Shown: positions 55,323 through 64,000 of the stretch, in pieces
How the letters are laid out: each line of letters starts with the position of its first letter
How positions within the stretch are numbered: the stretch's first letter is position 1
Assembly: GCA_030549205.1 (NCBI GenBank)
Contig: JAUKTV010000012.1
Span: 124,001-188,000, forward strand
DNA length: 64,000 nucleotides
From: Apiosordaria backusii
Lineage: Eukaryota > Ascomycota > Sordariomycetes > Sordariales > Lasiosphaeriaceae
Direction of reading: 5' to 3'
Notes under the pieces: generated by a model
Seen by the model: the letters and a program-made list of their open reading frames with translations, nothing else
What the model was told of the DNA's origin: nothing
Database searches by the model: none
Made by a program: the position numbers and the translations under genes

Positions 55323-57680
55323 ATGGAAACCCCAACCGTCTTCAGTTTCGATAACCCTCACACATGCCAACACTGCTCCGATCTCCACCTCGACCTCAGC
55401 ATCAAACGGCCGACCCTCTGCTGCTTCTGGTGTGACTACCAAGCCGCCGCCAAGGCAACAACCAACAATCAATACGTCTGCGAAAACTGCGGACGCCCCT
55501 TTTTTGTGTCAAATGACACCGAGTACCACTACTCCCTCAAGCTACCGTACGACGTGCCCCAAGCCATTGACGCCGCCGAGGCTGAGGCCGGTGGCTGTGA
55601 GCTCTACCGCTGGGTGTGCCGCTCGCTAGCTAGGGATTGGAACGAGTTTGCTTTTCTGAAAGACGACACGAACACGAACACCAAGACCGAGACCAAGACC
55701 AAGACCAAGGAGGGAGGGGGGAGGAGGGAGGAGAAGAGAGAGGAGGGGTTGAGGAGATGGGCGGGGAAACACAGGATTGAACTTTTGGGGGAGAATTGGG
55801 GGGCTGCGAAAGATGGGTTGAGTTTGTGGATTAAGGTTTATGATCGGGGGACGGGGGAAAGGGTGGGGATTACGACGGATATTAAGATGTTGGATGTTTG
55901 GGCGGTGGAGGGGGAGGGGTGGGGTGGTGGGTATACGGCGGGGAGGCCGTATGTGAGGGATGTGGGGGGGGAGAAGTCGATGGGGTTTGCGAGGAGGTGT
56001 TTTGGGGTTTGTATGGAACGGCATGCTTGGTGTAGGACGGATCAGGTGGATTATTTTGGGGTGGAGAGGGAGGCGGAGGGGGGGTTGGAGTGGGAGGTGG
56101 TGGGGGAGGGGGATGTACCTACAAGGCTGATTGATGTTGGTATGGAGACTGGCGCTGGGGTTAGGTTGGTTGAGACTGGGGATGGGGGGGAGGGGTTGAT
56201 GGGGGAGATATCGCGGGCTGGGTTTGTGGCGCTGTCGTATTGCTGGGGAGGGGACCAAAAGGCGAAGCTCACGACTTCTAATATTGATGACTACAAGAAG
56301 TCGATCGATGTTGGTAGTCTGGATCAGACTATCCAGGATGCGATATGGGTCGCGCGGGAGGTGGGGTTTCGATACCTCTGGGTTGACTCTTTGTGTATTC
56401 TTCAGGATGATCGAGACGGACACGGGACGAATCCAGATAAAGCGTTTGAGATCACGCGCATGGCGTCGTACTATGGCCGGGCGACTCTTACCTTGCTGGC
56501 GGCGTCCTCTTCCCGCGCGGCGGAGGGGTTTCTTGGTCTGCGGCCAAACTCGGGGTTTGCCACAGGTCCAATCCGGATACCGCTTCGAAAATTGGGCAGT
56601 GATGAAAAGGAGATCATTGGGGATGTTTACCTCGTGGAGGAACTGCGATACCCGCCTGCTGAACCGATCACCACGCGGGGGTGGACGCTGCAGGAATCAA
56701 TGCTGTCGAGGAGGATATTGGTGTTTGCCCAGAGGCAGCTGTACTGGAGCTGCGTGAATTCCTTTGCTGGGGTTGGCGGCGGGGTGACGCACCTGATGAA
56801 CAGGACGATACCAGGGCGGACGTCGCTTGTGGAGGGGGTGTACCCGGTTGGGTCGCTGATGGATCAGAAGACTACCGCGCAGTGGAATGTGATTGTCGGG
56901 GAGTATACTAAACGGGCGCTGGGGCAGGCGGGGGATAAGCTGTGGGCTGTGAGTGCGCTGGCGGAGCAGATTGTCAAGGTGGGGAGGCAGAGGGGGGAGA
57001 GGTTGAGGTATGTGGCTGGGTTGTTGGTGGAGGAGGGGGACATGTTGAGTTGGTTGCAGCAGTTGAGTTGGAAGCCGGCCGGGCCGGTCACAAAAGAGAG
57101 ACCAAAGGGGAGGTATAGAGCGCCGACGTGGTCGTGGGCGAGCGTGGAGGGGGAGGTTGAGACTGCGATGACGAGTGTGAGTGTGTCCCTGGTCGTTGAG
57201 GACTGGGGGGTGCAGCTTGTGGTGGAGGGGGCCGAGTACGGGGCTTTGAAACCGGGGGCGTGGATTCGCTTGACGGGGACAGTGATGGCAGTTGTCGAGG
57301 TGCTGAGGTATGGCGTGGTGATTTGGGATGAGATGGAAAGTGTTACCTTGACGGGGAAGCCAGTTGGCCCTCCGGAGTGGAGTGGGTTGGTGGATCAGCC
57401 TATTTGGGAGTTGACGTTTTTGGAGGATTCTCCGGAGGACAAGGAGGCAATTTTGATGGCGTTGAGGGATAGCGAGGCCGGGGAGATGCTGTTGCTTCTT
57501 GGAACCGACGGCCATGAGGGGTTCGGGATTTTGGTTGAAAGAGGGGCTGGTGATGATTTGGGACTGTATCAGCGTCGGGGAACTTATTATCTTAAAGAGA
57601 CGGATTATGCCCTCAGTAACACCGATGTCAAGTCAGACTTCGATGAACTTGGGCATAGAGAAACTTTGAAGATCATATGA
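55323..57680 (+). CDS. HET-domain protein
   Basis: Single exon, 785 residues from ATG 55323 (an upstream TTG frame is ignored). The N terminus has a Cys-rich segment (CQHCSD, CCFWCDY, CENCG) of zinc-ribbon appearance, then a low-complexity TKTKTK/EEKREE linker (about 55,660-55,750). The HET domain begins at FVALSYCWGG (about residue 304), with FRYLWVDSLCILQDD (about 349) and TRGWTLQESMLSRR (about 452), the three hallmark blocks. The C-terminal 300 residues have WTWSWASVEGEV-like text common in such proteins. HET domains trigger incompatibility-type cell death when nonself is recognised; partner unknown. It is 350 bp downstream of PRP17 on the same strand. Codon use is GG-rich like its neighbours, so recent transfer is not suggested. 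Confidence 0.92.
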   Translation: METPTVFSFDNPHTCQHCSDLHLDLSIKRPTLCCFWCDYQAAAKATTNNQYVCENCGRPFFVSNDTEYHYSLKLPYDVPQAIDAAEAEAGGCELYRWVCRSLARDWNEFAFLKDDTNTNTKTETKTKTKEGGGRREEKREEGLRRWAGKHRIELLGENWGAAKDGLSLWIKVYDRGTGERVGITTDIKMLDVWAVEGEGWGGGYTAGRPYVRDVGGEKSMGFARRCFGVCMERHAWCRTDQVDYFGVEREAEGGLEWEVVGEGDVPTRLIDVGMETGAGVRLVETGDGGEGLMGEISRAGFVALSYCWGGDQKAKLTTSNIDDYKKSIDVGSLDQTIQDAIWVAREVGFRYLWVDSLCILQDDRDGHGTNPDKAFEITRMASYYGRATLTLLAASSSRAAEGFLGLRPNSGFATGPIRIPLRKLGSDEKEIIGDVYLVEELRYPPAEPITTRGWTLQESMLSRRILVFAQRQLYWSCVNSFAGVGGGVTHLMNRTIPGRTSLVEGVYPVGSLMDQKTTAQWNVIVGEYTKRALGQAGDKLWAVSALAEQIVKVGRQRGERLRYVAGLLVEEGDMLSWLQQLSWKPAGPVTKERPKGRYRAPTWSWASVEGEVETAMTSVSVSLVVEDWGVQLVVEGAEYGALKPGAWIRLTGTVMAVVEVLRYGVVIWDEMESVTLTGKPVGPPEWSGLVDQPIWELTFLEDSPEDKEAILMALRDSEAGEMLLLLGTDGHEGFGILVERGAGDDLGLYQRRGTYYLKETDYALSNTDVKSDFDELGHRETLKII

Positions 57681-58010
57681 GGAACAAATTACAGGGATAG
57701 GGCGCAAAACAAGCCGCGAGGGATACAACAATCACAGGTCTCTGGCGAACCAGTCAGTGACAACGTTGCCGCCTGCAGGCTGCGACCCTATGTCAAGCTG
57801 GATGGGGAAAGGCCGAAAGTTGCCTGCATTTTTGGTTAATAGCCTGTTCTGATTCTATTCAACATGAATTCATATGAAGTCGTCGTTGTCTACCTACGTA
57901 GGTAGGTAGCCTTCCGAGCACACAGAAGAGATGTCTGGTGTCAGATGGACCATCGATCCAAGTACCCCCCCATCACCGAGTAGGTAGCTATGTAGGTTCT
58001 CAGAAGACCA
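57681..58010. other. Convergent spacer with a 16-bp palindrome
   Basis: Between the HET gene and the convergent unknown gene. CTACCTACGTAGGTAG at 57890-57905 is a perfect palindrome, and AGTAGGTAGCTATGTAGG follows near 57,980. Otherwise unremarkable. Confidence 0.5.
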
Positions 58011-59152
58011 TCACGTCTCATACATCCAAAAAGACTGTGGGAATACCAGTACGAGGTACCTTAGCTTTCGGTTTCGAAATCCATCATCGCAGAGGCAGAC
58101 ACTCGGTCTAGTCCGCCGGCAGTCCGCACAGAAGTTACCCTGAAATGTTCCTTTGCAAATTATGTTTCCAGCATCCTCGACATTAATCAAACCTCTCTTT
58201 AGTTTGGCGCCCAAGGCTTTGATGAGAAATTCCATATCTTCCTCTGGAAGCATGTCTGTCGCCGCCGACGACGACTGGCAAGCTCCTACTTGAAACCGAG
58301 CATGATGCTCCGAATTCCGGTATATCTCGCTCTCCTTTGGACTTCCCACATCCTTGGTAATCTTGTCCGCAATTCCACGTGCTATAACCGGAGTGATATC
58401 TTGGTCGGCATACGTAACTGCATGTGAGGTTGGCGATATTGGTCACGGCAGCCTCGATTCGCTCAGCAACTGGCAGAGCGGAGGAGGGTGGTAGAGCGAG
58501 GATTGCGGTTCCGATGTGCGCAATGATCTTGGCACTTTGGGCAGCTAACGTTTCGATGCCCGCGCGGTTTTGCTGGATGTGCCACATCGATGTGTCCTCG
58601 GTGGCCGTGCTGATGAGGTGCAGAATGTTGTTGACCGCAGTGCGTGTGCAGAGGATGTGATGATAGCGGATCACATCCACTCTGACATGGGCACGTGCAT
58701 GCAGCAAGGCAATGTCGTTGGTGACGTTGGTGATGGCTCTTGCCATGATGACAGCGGCAGCCTTCGTTTTGGCAGTCCCATATACACCTTCTAATGCAGG
58801 AAGCGTGGTTGAAAATGTGTAGAGAACTAAGCTAATCTGCTGGGTTCTGTCCCGGCCATCGACCCTTGCTTGGTAACTGAAAAGGGGAGTGTAATCCCCT
58901 CGCGGATGAGGATCGATCTCACTGTATGGCGGAGGTGCATCCCGGGGAGATTGACTGTTGGTCTGATTAGGATTGACCTCACAGTAGGGTGGTGATGCGC
59001 CTCCGGTATCTTGATTATTTTCGTTGTCTGCGGTGGCGCTCCTTATTGGCTGGGTGGTTGAGGGGGTGCTGGGGGTCAGGATGGGGGCCTGGATCGCGTG
59101 CTGCTCTTCGTTTTGAGAGCCAGGCGTCTAAGAGCCGAATGCGCCTGGACAT
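58011..59152 (-). CDS. Unknown protein with PPxY motifs, possible frame break near its start
   Basis: Exon 2 58352-58011 and exon 1 from 58414 upward, joined over a 61-nt intron (GTATGC ... CCAAG) with frame kept. The frame is open upstream to about 59,130 without an ATG other than MARAITNV at 58746. An ATG at 59152 (MSRRIRLLDAW) is one frame out, suggesting a one-base indel or an undetected exon. The region between encodes two PPYCEVNP/PPPYSEIDP units separated by about 57 nt, followed by a largely helical segment (ITNVTNDIALLHARAHVRVDV...AVAERIEAAVTNIANL) and a Cys-rich C terminus (CADCRRTRPSVCLC). PPxY motifs bind WW domains of Rsp5-type ubiquitin ligases and other adaptors (established); a role as adaptor is inference. 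No family is recognised. Confidence 0.55.
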
Positions 59153-60170
59153 TCGCGAAGTCGGAATAGGAGGTGTGATTTGTACACTCAGACTTTGGCC
59201 TACCTAGATAGGCTTGCGATCAAGGGATGATTGCCTTCAAATAGGTACTTTTCTGGGGAACAAATCAAGATTTTCAGATTTTCACATTGTGGTCAAGCCA
59301 CTGACAGCGCCACCATGACTTTGACTGGGGCAATAAAACATGCTCTTTCTCACTCAACGCAAGATATGGGCGTACTTTCCTAACCTAGAGGAATTATGTG
59401 ACGTTCCACTTCAGTGTTGTTACTGCAGTAGAATGACGCTTGTAATAACCAATCGCACGCCCTCAAGCCTTTCAAGTTTGGGAGAAGAAATAAATAAAGC
59501 CGTTCCAACTATGTTTGAACGAGTATCGGATTACCTATCCATTCACAGCTATCGACTATTGTTCAAGGCCTTTGCACTATCTTTCAACGCCTACCGACCA
59601 TCCTTCAAAACCTACAGACTATGCTTTAAGGACTTCAACTATCACAGTGGGAAATCGACACTTCATGCCATACTATCACGGCTCTGCTTTACATCCACAT
59701 GTTAAGTCAGGGCTTGTGGGGATACAATATCCTCGGTTTGAGCTTTTCATATCCTTAACCTCTATCTCAGCCTTTTACGTCCGTCTTTGATCTAAACTTT
59801 TCACATCCCCTGTCTGAGCTTTTCAGTGTCTTTGATCCAAGCTCTTCAGACTCCCTATCTAAACTTCCTACTTTGCACATGTATCAACTATGTCTCAAGG
59901 CCCACATACTCTGCCAAAAGGCATAGTCCGCATGCTTATTCTGTCTTGCACAACTGGTCAAATCATGTCAGACATCCGACAGGCGATGACGTGCATAACA
60001 AGCACCGCATTGTGTTCTTCGCAAGCGAACAAGAAACACGCGAGGCGTAGTCCGTCAAAAAACCTTCGTTAGAAGTGAAGGGACCATTCCTACCTACTCA
60101 AGTGAAGACAACAACAAGCTGATGTTCACAAGCCCAACAAGACCGGCTATAACCAACATTGTCTAAAAGC
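59153..60170. other. 1-kb intergenic region with short tandem repeats
   Basis: Holds a 4 x 21-bp repeat (59550-59633, separate entry) and a looser series of 28-30-bp periodic CTTTTCA-containing units at about 59,735-59,875. The plus-strand frame covering the 21-bp units (59340-59705) is a repeat artefact. TACCTAGATAGG is at 59201. Confidence 0.6.
59550..59633 (+). repeat. 21-bp tandem repeat, four imperfect units
   Basis: Units at 59550-59570, 59571-59591, 59592-59612 and 59613-59633 of the type TAYCGACTATCCTTCAARRCC. They diverge at 4-8 positions, so this is an old array. It is outside any supported gene. Confidence 0.7.
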
Positions 60171-61561
60171 CTATGACACCCATAATATAAACCAGAACAC
60201 AAAACCCGGGGTATCAATGCACCTCTTCCCCCATCCTCCCTGATCAACCCCTACAACCCAACCCAAGCCCCAGCCCCCAACCCCATCACCATCCCCACCC
60301 CAACAACCCCCGTACACCTCACCCCTCCCACCCCCCCATTCGTAGAAGTAGGACCCACCCCCCCCCTGCACCACACTCCTCGTCGCCCCAGCCGTCCCCT
60401 CCGTCCTAGTACTCACCCCCTCAGTAACAGGACAACTAACCGTACAAGGCAAAAACTCTGTCCACGGCGTCGGCGCCGCCGTCCCCGTCGCCGTTGCTGT
60501 CCCCGTCCCCTCCACCGTAAACACCGGCTTCTGAGAAACAGCCTCCACATCCGGCGTCGTCAAGTTCGACTTGGGGTTGAGCACATTATCAATGAGATGA
60601 ACCGCCCCGTTCGCAATGAGAATATCAGTTTGCAGCACCTGGGCCGAGTTCGCAAAGATGAAATTGGTGTGCCTGAGGATATGAATGGAGTGGTTCCCCA
60701 CGGCTGTAGCGAGAGAAGAGGCGTTTTTGAGCTCCCAGATCTGAGAGACTTGTCCTGGAACAATATGATACCGGAGAATGGATTTCAATTCCTCCTTTGG
60801 GAGGGTGGAGAGGGTACCGGCGAGGGTTTGAAACGCCGCATTGGTAGGTGCGAATATGGTTATGTCTTTTTGCGAAAGGATGAGTTCTTTGTAGAGGTCG
60901 GTGGCAAATAACGCCCCGAGAAAAGCAGTCATGTCGTGGTAGGCGTTGCGGGCTGTGGATTCGAGATTCTCTGGGATGCGCATGACGGAATCAATGACTT
61001 GGACGAGGCCCTTGTCCCATTCTATGTCTTCGACTATGACTGTGCCGCGGTTGGCGAACCCGGAGGTAAACACCACTTCTCCGCCGGGTTGTTTGGTGAG
61101 AATGAGGCGCTGGCCGCCTTTAATCGGGGAGAAGGATGGGTCAGTGAGGAGGGTGGGTGCCCAGATGGAGTCGCCTTTGATGATGGAGGGCATGGCGACT
61201 ACTTGAGGCATGACGTGGTATTTGAGCACGGCCTCGACGTGGGTTTTGTTTTGGCGCCATTCGTCAAAGTTGCCGAGCTTGTCGAAGGCGTTGTCGTTGG
61301 GGGCTGCGATGGTGATGCCGGAGAGGTTGGTGAAGATGTTGGGGTGATCCTGGGAGGGTTAGTGGTGATGGGTAATGGCGAAGAAGCGTGGCATACCTTG
61401 ACCAGCTCACGAAACGTGGTGAGGTTTGTTTGACCGGCAAGAACACTGTCCAAGTCCGCTGCTCTGACGGCCGTCGGCGCGCAACCCAACGCAGATATGA
61501 TGGCAAGGAGAGCGGTTGGAAGGCGGGACGCCGACCGGAAAGATGACAGTCCAAAGACCAT
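60171..61561 (-). CDS. Secreted fasciclin (FAS1) protein, homopolymer frame break before a GPI signal
   Basis: Exons 61561-61397 and 61349-60171 (47-nt intron); 447 residues as read. Signal peptide MVFGLSSFRSASRLPTALLAIISALG..AVRA. Two FAS1 domains follow: the first with TNLSGITIAAPNDNAFDKL and YHVMP, the second with KDITIFAPTNAAFQTL, LKSILRYHIVPGQV and NGAVHLIDNVL. FAS1 domains mediate adhesion at the cell surface. As read, the C terminus turns into an improbable Gly/Trp/Tyr-rich tail after a C9 run (60358-60366, minus strand G9). One base fewer shifts the frame to a short S/T-rich linker and a hydrophobic tail ending MVMGLGAGAWVGL with TAG at 60253-60251, a typical GPI signal. The likely true protein is thus a GPI-anchored adhesin-like protein. 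Confidence 0.85.
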
Positions 61562-62677
61562 CTTGTAAGAAAGACGTCTAACAATGGGAAGAAATACGTT
61601 GAATGACAATATTACCACAAGAAACCAGTGGTTCTCCAATGATCAACACCACATGTCAAGAAACCAAAAGACGAGAGAGAGTTGGGAGACAAACCGGACT
61701 CCAAAACAGAGCCGGAGGAGAGGTGACATTTTAGGTGCTGCCATCTGCGCCTTCTGCCGACGCCATCCATGCCACCTTGCCCACACCTGTTCATGATGAA
61801 ATTTTGGCCCTTGACATTTCGGGACAGGCGCGACGTTGACTTTGCTAATAAAGTACCCCGCGATTGGGCGTTCCTGGCGAGCCACGACCCTGGGGTAATC
61901 TGAACCCCTGCTTTCCGGGACGCTGTTGCAGGCTGGGCCGCTCGACGGCAGCTGCTTGGCAGACGATTCATTGGTCTCGATCAGGGACGCTCAGCGACGT
62001 TTCTTTCCGTCGGGGTGTCATCGCTGCATGTTTACATTCAGGCATCGCTCAGCCTTGAAGTGGAGGGTGGTAATTTAGCGTAGGAAGCGGCCAACCGACG
62101 TGGTTCCTCCCACAACCTTAAATCAACACCCCGATATCTACCAGCTGGGTCCGGGGACCGATCTCACTCCCTTGGGCTTGGAAGCCGAACCGGGCAGACG
62201 GGATTGGGGAGGCACGGGAGGGCGAGGGCTGTTGACCGTCAACTTCAGCATCCCGGTTGGACCCTGCTTCTCAGTATGTAGAGCCCCAATATCCCAGCTT
62301 CCGATCTGTGCCCTCATTGAAGATGGGATGACAGGATCTCATCAGCCATGCCGCTGAACTGCAGGCAAGGGACTTGGCTAGCGTGATGTGTGCCACCAAG
62401 CCGGGCCGACTTGTCAGCAGCACCTAAAACGGACTTTTGCTGGTGGGGTTGAAGATGACAGCCACTGGGTGTTTTGGCGCGATGTGGTAATAAATGAGGG
62501 TTCACATCTTGATCTACTGGACTTTTTATCACGGTCTCATTGATCAGGAGGATTTCAGCCTCGCTCTCACAATCCCCCCTCTCACCGTCATGTCTCACTC
62601 ACCCACCCAACAGACTCCCGCTTTCATAACAAACCGCTAACAACGCCATTAAATTCCCTATCCAAGATAACCCCCCC
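61562..62677. other. Intergenic, no gene supported
   Basis: About 1.1 kb between the divergent FAS1 promoter and the 3' end of the carbonic anhydrase gene. Small frames (61612-62357) overlap on both strands without motifs. Confidence 0.5.
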
Positions 62678-63586
62678 TCAATTCTCCGACTCTGTCAAGT
62701 TATAAATCTTCTGAATATCCTTCAACATCCCCTCAAAATCGATCTTCAAATCCCTCAACAACCCATCATTAAACCCAAACACCCACCCATGCACAATCGG
62801 ATAGCTATTCTGCGCATAACTCTGTTGCACCCCCGCCGTCTTGACCACATTCTTGCACTGCTCAATCACATTCAACTCCACCAACCGATTATACCTCGCC
62901 TCCTCCTCCGGAATCGCATCCAGCTCCTTCTCATGCAACCGATAAACATCTCTGATATTTCTCAACCAGGGGTTTAAAATCCCCAAATCCTTGGCCGTCA
63001 TGGCAGCCTTGACACCACCACATCCATAATGCCCGCAGACGACAATGTGCTTGACCTTCAGGTGCCGCACGGCGTAGTTGATGACGGCCATGACGTTTAG
63101 GTCGGTGTTGCAGACCAGGTTGGCAATGTTGCGGTGGACAAAGGCGTCACCGGGCTCGAGGCCGGTGATTTGCTCGGCGGGGATGCGCGAGTCGGAGCAT
63201 CCTATCCAGAGGTATTCCGGGTTTTGCCCGGCGGAGAGATTGGCGAAGAAATCGGGGTTGGTCCTCTTTTTCTCGGCGGCCCAGGCGCGGTTGTGCTCAA
63301 AGACCTTGTCGTGGGTTTCGCGGAGGTAGCGGGAGATGTCGTTTTCAGCCATGGCGCGCCAGGTGGATTTGTCTGATGATGAGGGGTTGGCTTTGGGGGG
63401 GTTTGAGTTTGAGGAGCAATGGCGGAGGAGGGAAGGGGAAGAAGTGGAGAAGCGAAACGGTCCGGACCTGACAAGAGGAGAAGAAGAAGAGGTGGAGAGA
63501 GACGAAGAGTTGGAGATAAAAGCGCGTCGGATAACGGCGGAGGTTGGCTGCTGCAAGAGCGAGGTGGTGACACGTGAGTTGAGCAT
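62678..63586 (-). CDS. NCE103: Beta-carbonic anhydrase, probable mitochondrial and cytosolic forms
   Basis: Single exon, 302 residues. It converts CO2 and water to bicarbonate. The beta-class zinc site is seen: Cys130-x-Asp132-x-Arg134 in WIGCSDSR, then His186 and Cys189 in VVCGHYGCGG; helices AEQITGLEPGDAFVHRNIANLV connect them. Residues 1-78 are Ser/Arg-rich (SLLQQPTSAVIRRAF...), fitting a mitochondrial targeting sequence. The second ATG at 63352 (MAENDISRYL) sits at the start of the conserved domain, so leaky scanning could give a cytosolic form. A T-tract (63,696-63,706) lies upstream. Confidence 0.95.
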   Translation of the reverse strand: MLNSRVTTSLLQQPTSAVIRRAFISNSSSLSTSSSSPLVRSGPFRFSTSSPSLLRHCSSNSNPPKANPSSSDKSTWRAMAENDISRYLRETHDKVFEHNRAWAAEKKRTNPDFFANLSAGQNPEYLWIGCSDSRIPAEQITGLEPGDAFVHRNIANLVCNTDLNVMAVINYAVRHLKVKHIVVCGHYGCGGVKAAMTAKDLGILNPWLRNIRDVYRLHEKELDAIPEEEARYNRLVELNVIEQCKNVVKTAGVQQSYAQNSYPIVHGWVFGFNDGLLRDLKIDFEGMLKDIQKIYNLTESEN

Positions 63587-64000
63587 GACCTCTGGGCGGA
63601 GTCGGTCTGTTCTGTCCTGGCGGGTTCCCCTCTTTTCCGTCTGTTCTCCTCACTTGTCCGTTCGCTGATGGATTCCGTCAGCCTCAATTTCTCGTTTTTT
63701 TTTTTTAGCTGGGAATTGGTCCCAGTGTCCCGTCTGATGTAGGGATGCGGAGTTTGCATATCTCGTGCATCCGGGAGCCTGAGAGAGAAATGTTGGGACG
63801 ACTTTGATGGGAGCCTTAACCCTGTCTGCGATCCCGGAGGAGTGGGGTTGGAGACTGAATATCGAGGGATCGTCGATCGTGATCTTGGCAGGACCTGCAA
63901 TTCCCTCAACATTTTCTGTCAAGAGATGGTATTTGCCCGTGAATTTGCGCGTCGTTTGCATCTTGATCCGAAATCGCATCTTCGCAGCACCTTGGCATTT
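63587..64000. other. Upstream region of the carbonic anhydrase gene
   Basis: Promoter region of the minus-strand carbonic anhydrase, including a run of about 11 T (63,696-63,706) and CT/GA-rich stretches. A minus-strand reading overlaps but has no support. The window ends here. Confidence 0.5.

Noticed and set aside
55626..57515. Long minus-strand frames under the HET gene (265 and 272 codons)
   Set aside because: Shadows of the GG-rich plus-strand coding sequence, dominated by Pro, Leu and His.

Overview
The window is nuclear DNA of a filamentous ascomycete, most likely a sordariomycete close to Podospora/Chaetomium/Neurospora (inference). Genes carry short introns (mostly 47-106 nt) with GT...CTAAC-type...AG signals. 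Recognisable fungal families include DUF6594, HET, Zn2Cys6, S10 and FAS1. The left quarter is extremely AT-rich and shows the transition-only decay expected of repeat-induced point mutation (RIP).

Layout. (1) 1-14,950: a RIP-degraded repeat block with no intact gene. A complete but dead Ty3/Gypsy retrotransposon (5467-12583; two 232-bp LTRs, TG...CA ends, 5-bp target duplication CTAGT) sits inside a dead Ty1/Copia element, whose reverse transcriptase lies at ~4.8-5.3 kb and whose RNase H resumes at ~12.6-13.3 kb. (2) 14,951-19,260: composition jumps to normal. There is an unidentified ~520-bp segment, a frameshifted hAT transposase pseudogene (minus), a PD-(D/E)XK-like gene broken by one TAG, and a possible solo LTR. 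(3) 19,260-25,500: orphan or lineage-specific genes, namely a proline-rich protein, a DUF6594 membrane protein and a retropepsin-like protein with 24-nt tandem repeats. (4) 27.0-36.8 kb: the most unusual part. Six neighbouring genes share one design: the first coding exon is only the ATG, a 68-106-nt intron follows at once, then comes a single membrane span near the N terminus and usually a long low-complexity Ser/Lys/His/Gln/Pro tail. I read them as a tandemly expanded, rapidly diverging family of small membrane proteins. (5) 37-64 kb: mostly conserved genes. In order: DPH2 (-), MFS monocarboxylate-type transporter (-), GPI-type S10 carboxypeptidase (+), Zn2Cys6 regulator (+), kynurenine 3-monooxygenase (-), methionine aminopeptidase 1 (+), ERV14/cornichon (+), PRP17/CDC40 (+), HET-domain protein (+), a PPxY-containing unknown (-), FAS1 surface protein (-) and beta-carbonic anhydrase (-).

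The conserved genes serve unrelated housekeeping roles: translation-factor modification, N-terminal Met removal, NAD synthesis, ER export, splicing and CO2/bicarbonate balance. They do not form a pathway cluster. Two of them (PRP17 and FAS1) have a one-base frame break in a G/C homopolymer, which may be an assembly error. Exon joins were derived by hand from splice consensus and checked by total length modulo 3. No database search was run.
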